This document shows positions 61,680 through 64,000 of a DNA stretch of 64,000 bases, piece after piece (position 1 is the first letter of the stretch; every line of letters starts with the position of its first letter). The DNA is from JAJPKK01 sp963807015. GTDB taxonomy: Bacteria > Pseudomonadota > Alphaproteobacteria > Rhizobiales > Xanthobacteraceae. The stretch is from contig CAWEAS010000017.1 of the NCBI GenBank assembly GCA_963807015.1, positions 186,001 to 250,000 of the forward strand, written 5' to 3'. The notes under the pieces are model-generated. The model saw only the letters and a program-made list of their open reading frames with translations. It searched no databases and had not been told where the DNA came from. The position numbers were made by a program, and so were the translations under genes.

Positions 61680-62477
61680 TCATCTTATCGGATAGTACCC
61701 GGCTCTCGCCGCCCCCAAATCATTGAACTCATAATGCCACCACTCCCGCGCGTAATTATGGAATCCTTCGGCCAAAAGAGCGCGCCGGAGCTTGCCGCGA
61801 TTGACCCGCGCATCGGCGGAAATGCCTGAACTTGCCGTCGCACTGAGGTCCGAAAAGCAGTCGTACGCGGTACCGAGGTCAAGGCTCAATTCCCGCGCCC
61901 GCTGCTCGAAAGGACCATCACACCGCCCCCCGCTGGAGGGTGTCGCATCGTTATCGCCCTCCCTCACAAGGCCGACATCGATCGCGATGCCGAGCGAATG
62001 CCTCGAATAGAACGAAATATACCCGAGGGCGAAGAGCCGCGATTTGTCGAGATTGGGGTAAAAAATGGGCTTCATCGTGTCGCCGCCGCGCGATCTGGAC
62101 CACACGACGAACGCACGCACCGCCTGAAGGGGCCGGTAGCAGTCATAGACCTTGAGCGCCAAGCCTTCGGTGGCAAGGCGAGCCTGCGCGCGCGCCAATG
62201 CCCGCGCAACGCCTAGCCGCGCCATGCATTCCGCGCGCTCGTAGCCCGGCACCACCTGTCCGGTGAAATTGAAGGAGGTGGCGTAGCGGATGTCCTGGTG
62301 GATGCCTGGTGCGATATCGCGCAGACGAACCAGGCCCGCAGGCATCATCTCCTGGCTCCAGGAGCGAGAAGCGAGCAACGCCGTCAGCGCGACGAGGACA
62401 GCACCGAGGCACGCGCGCGCCCTCGCCGCACTGATTCGCGCGCCGCGCGGCATTGGCAGCGCGAGCCTCAGCCCCAT
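61680..62477 (-). CDS. D-Ala-D-Ala dipeptidase, VanX/DdpX family
   Basis: 265 residues with a hydrophobic leader (residues 18-40). LRDIAPGIHQDIRYATSFNFTG start of the domain; zinc motif SRHSLGIAIDVGL (SxHxxxxxxD) and EWWHYEF (ExxH); VYDCYRPLQAVRAF. Hydrolyses D-Ala-D-Ala in the periplasm, in Gram-negatives linked with peptidoglycan recycling or D-Ala use rather than vancomycin resistance. Ends 74 bp before the amidase start. Confidence 0.9.
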   Translation of the reverse strand: MGLRLALPMPRGARISAARARACLGAVLVALTALLASRSWSQEMMPAGLVRLRDIAPGIHQDIRYATSFNFTGQVVPGYERAECMARLGVARALARAQARLATEGLALKVYDCYRPLQAVRAFVVWSRSRGGDTMKPIFYPNLDKSRLFALGYISFYSRHSLGIAIDVGLVREGDNDATPSSGGRCDGPFEQRARELSLDLGTAYDCFSDLSATASSGISADARVNRGKLRRALLAEGFHNYAREWWHYEFNDLGAARAGYYPIR

Positions 62478-62518
62478 GAGTGCAACGCCATGCGGCTATC
62501 GTCCCCGGCTCTGCCGCC

Positions 62519-63391
62519 TCACGCGCCCTTGGGCGCGCCGAGATTTTCTTTCAGGAATGCCAGCGTGCGGCTCCACGCGAGATCGGCGGCGGCCTTGTTG
62601 TAGCGCGCGGCGCCGGTGTCGTTGTTGAAGGCGTGCTGGGTGCCCGGATAGATGTAGATCGTGTAGCGCTTGTTGTTCGCCTTCAATGCCGCCTCAAAGG
62701 CCGGAATGCCCTTGTCGATGTTCTCGTCGTTCTCGGCGTATTGCAGCAGGAGCGGCGCCTTGATGGCGGCCACCTTCTCTGCCGGCGGCTGAGCGCCGTA
62801 ATAGGGAATGGCCGCCGCGATGTCCGGGCTGTCGGTGGCGAGCCGGTTGACGACGCCGCCGCCGAAGCAGAACCCGACGGTGCCGACCTTGCCGGTCGAT
62901 TCCGGATGCGTCGCGAGGAATGCCGCGCCGGCGACCGCCGCCGCGATCATCGCTTCGCGGTCGGTCTTGTTGTGGAGCTCGCGGGCCTTGTCCTCGTCGT
63001 CCGGCGTGCCGCCGTTGACGGACAAGAGGTCGGGCGCCAATGCAAGAAAGCCCTCGGCCGCAAGCCGCCGCGCGACATCCTCGATGTGCGGGTTCAAGCC
63101 GCGGTTCTCGTGGATCACCAGCACCGCGGGACGCTTGCCCTTGTCCTTGGGCCGCGCGAGGTAGCCGCCGATCTTGCCTTTCGGGGAATCGTAGGAGACG
63201 CGATCGATCGCGAGCCGCGCATCGTCCGCCGCAACAATCGCGGCCTTGGCGTAGTCGTTCTGCAACAGGCCGACCATCGCCGCTGCTGCCGCGGCGGTGC
63301 CGGCAAGTTCGGTGAGCCGATCAAGGAAGGCGCGGCGGCTCATGCCACCGTGGGTGAAATGATGGTAGAGATCGACGATGCGTTGATCCAT
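62519..63391 (-). CDS. Dienelactone hydrolase-family protein with Tat-type leader
   Basis: 290 residues from the ATG at 63391 (MDQRIVDLYHHF). A twin-arginine motif, SRRAFLD, with a hydrophobic stretch follows at about residue 18, so the protein is probably exported folded. Nucleophile Cys in VGFCFGGGVV, Asp in ENDENID and His in PGTQHAFNND: the Cys-Asp-His triad of dienelactone hydrolases. Opens lactones or hydrolyses esters; the actual substrate is unknown. Confidence 0.88.
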   Translation of the reverse strand: MDQRIVDLYHHFTHGGMSRRAFLDRLTELAGTAAAAAAMVGLLQNDYAKAAIVAADDARLAIDRVSYDSPKGKIGGYLARPKDKGKRPAVLVIHENRGLNPHIEDVARRLAAEGFLALAPDLLSVNGGTPDDEDKARELHNKTDREAMIAAAVAGAAFLATHPESTGKVGTVGFCFGGGVVNRLATDSPDIAAAIPYYGAQPPAEKVAAIKAPLLLQYAENDENIDKGIPAFEAALKANNKRYTIYIYPGTQHAFNNDTGAARYNKAAADLAWSRTLAFLKENLGAPKGA

Positions 63392-63525
63392 TTCGTTTCT
63401 CCCGCGCCCGCAACGTTTATCCGCAATCGATGCCGCCCACTCCGCGAACCCGCCGTCGCGACGCCATGGCGTCATCGCCAAAGTTTCGCTATGTCGAACG
63501 GGGATTGCTTAAGGCTGAGGGTAGC

Positions 63526-63942
63526 ATGAAATCTTCTCGTTCGCGATTTTTCCCCGTTGTTTTGTTGGGTCTCGCCGTGCTGGGAACGCTTGCGCCGTCC
63601 TCGCGCGCCGCGGCGCAAACGTTCCCGTTTGGGCGCGAGTTGAAGCTCGACGTCAATCCGATGCGCGGGTCGAAGAAGGTCCCGATCATCGAGATCGGCG
63701 ACCGCGGACAAGCGGAAATCGACCTGTGGTGCAACACCGTCAAGGCGCAGCTCATCGTCGCCGCCAACACCATCACCATCATCACCGGCGAAACGACGTC
63801 CCGCCAATGCGCGCCCGACCGCGCCCGCGCTGACGACGACCTCCTCGCCGCGCTCAACCAGGTGACCAACTGGCGGATGGAGGACGTCTCGCTCGTCCTC
63901 ACCGGCGGCTCGACGTTGCGGTTCCGGATCCAGACGAATTAG
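63526..63942 (+). CDS. Small secreted protein, possibly META/HslJ-like
   Basis: 138 residues from the ATG at 63526 (MKSSRSRFFPVVLLG), start of a signal peptide ending near RAAAQ; frame is open to 63430 but that part is not leader-like. Body: IIEIGDRGQAEIDLWCNTVKAQL, TIITGETTSRQCAPDRARAD, NWRMEDVSLVLTGGSTLRFRI. Two Cys may pair. The final strand pattern resembles META domains. Function unknown. A run of nine T follows the stop. Confidence 0.65.
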   Translation: MKSSRSRFFPVVLLGLAVLGTLAPSSRAAAQTFPFGRELKLDVNPMRGSKKVPIIEIGDRGQAEIDLWCNTVKAQLIVAANTITIITGETTSRQCAPDRARADDDLLAALNQVTNWRMEDVSLVLTGGSTLRFRIQTN

Positions 63943-64000
63943 ACTTTTTTTTTCGCTGCTGACCACGCAGCTTTCGCGCTTTCGTGACCTGCTCCCGCAG

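Noticed and set aside
61680..62477. Vancomycin resistance (vanX) gene
   Set aside because: No vanH, vanA or vanS/R genes are near and the host appears Gram-negative; a peptidoglycan-recycling dipeptidase is the better call.
1..64000. CRISPR array or transposase gene
   Set aside because: No series of regularly spaced direct repeats of CRISPR type was seen, and no transposase motif was found; the only mobile-element gene is the integrase at 19918.

Overview
The window looks like chromosome of a GC-rich alphaproteobacterium of the Hyphomicrobiales, Bradyrhizobium/Xanthobacteraceae-like. Supporting signs are a 6S RNA directly upstream of 5-formyltetrahydrofolate cyclo-ligase, short intergenic palindromic repeats of a style I associate with that group, many Bug- and NitT-type solute-binding proteins, and the general protein style. 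The species cannot be named from this sequence.

Region 1 (1 to about 21.4 kb) has visibly lower GC and reads as a catabolic genomic island. It ends at a tyrosine integrase (19918-21291) beside the 5' half of a tRNA-Leu(CAA) gene (about 21410-21453) and carries its own complete tRNA-Leu(CAA) (19778-19859). It encodes a TPP-dependent enzyme (cut by the window edge), two CE4 (polysaccharide-deacetylase/PuuE-like) hydrolases, an amidohydrolase, a small Rieske protein, a NitT/TauT-type ABC transporter, the ferredoxin, reductase, alpha and beta parts of a ring-hydroxylating dioxygenase, a flavin hydroxylase, a dihydroxyphthalate-decarboxylase-like protein, an FMN reductase, an aldehyde dehydrogenase, a cupin and a Bug binding protein. 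Seven copies of a 12-bp palindrome, GTGATATTTCAC or close variants, lie upstream of these units. Two GntR/FCD regulators with nearly identical DNA-binding domains are encoded inside the cluster. The parts suggest uptake of a cyclic imide, ureide or aromatic compound, hydrolytic opening, ring dioxygenation, decarboxylation and aldehyde oxidation; the substrate itself is inferred only in outline.

Region 2 (21.7-36 kb) is GC-rich and holds dsbB, a Bug / class II aldolase / decarboxylase-like operon, a frameshifted secreted amidase, an LLM flavin monooxygenase with a two-cupin protein, and a group of NitT-type binding proteins, an SDR, a permease and an AtzA/TrzN-like amidohydrolase. No ATPase gene lies in that transport group.

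Region 3 (36.2-46.2 kb) is a tight operon: branched-chain-type ABC transporter (binding protein, LivH, LivM, LivG, LivF), DUF917/S-methyl-thiohydantoin-desulfurase-like protein, urocanase homologue and UbiD-family decarboxylase, followed by a convergent LLM monooxygenase. The DUF917 plus urocanase pair matches known ergothioneine-type (thiourocanate to thiohydantoin) catabolism and is the best functional lead in the window.

Region 4 (46.5-64 kb) is mostly housekeeping or envelope: a PQQ-type dehydrogenase fused to cytochrome c, VapBC with a palindromic operator, a secreted alpha/beta hydrolase, a DsbA-like protein, a Liv-type binding protein, an MFS transporter, tRNA-Arg(ACG), a histidine kinase, a pyridine-nucleotide oxidoreductase that has lost its redox cysteines, 6S RNA, cyclo-ligase, a YmdB-type phosphodiesterase, an LVIVD-repeat protein, a peptidoglycan amidase, a VanX-like dipeptidase, a Tat-type dienelactone hydrolase and a small secreted protein.

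Five probable single-base indels recur (two in the ferredoxin reductase, and one each in the amidase, vapC and the tRNA-Arg T-loop), mostly at 3-base homopolymers. Sequence error should be excluded before these genes are called dead.
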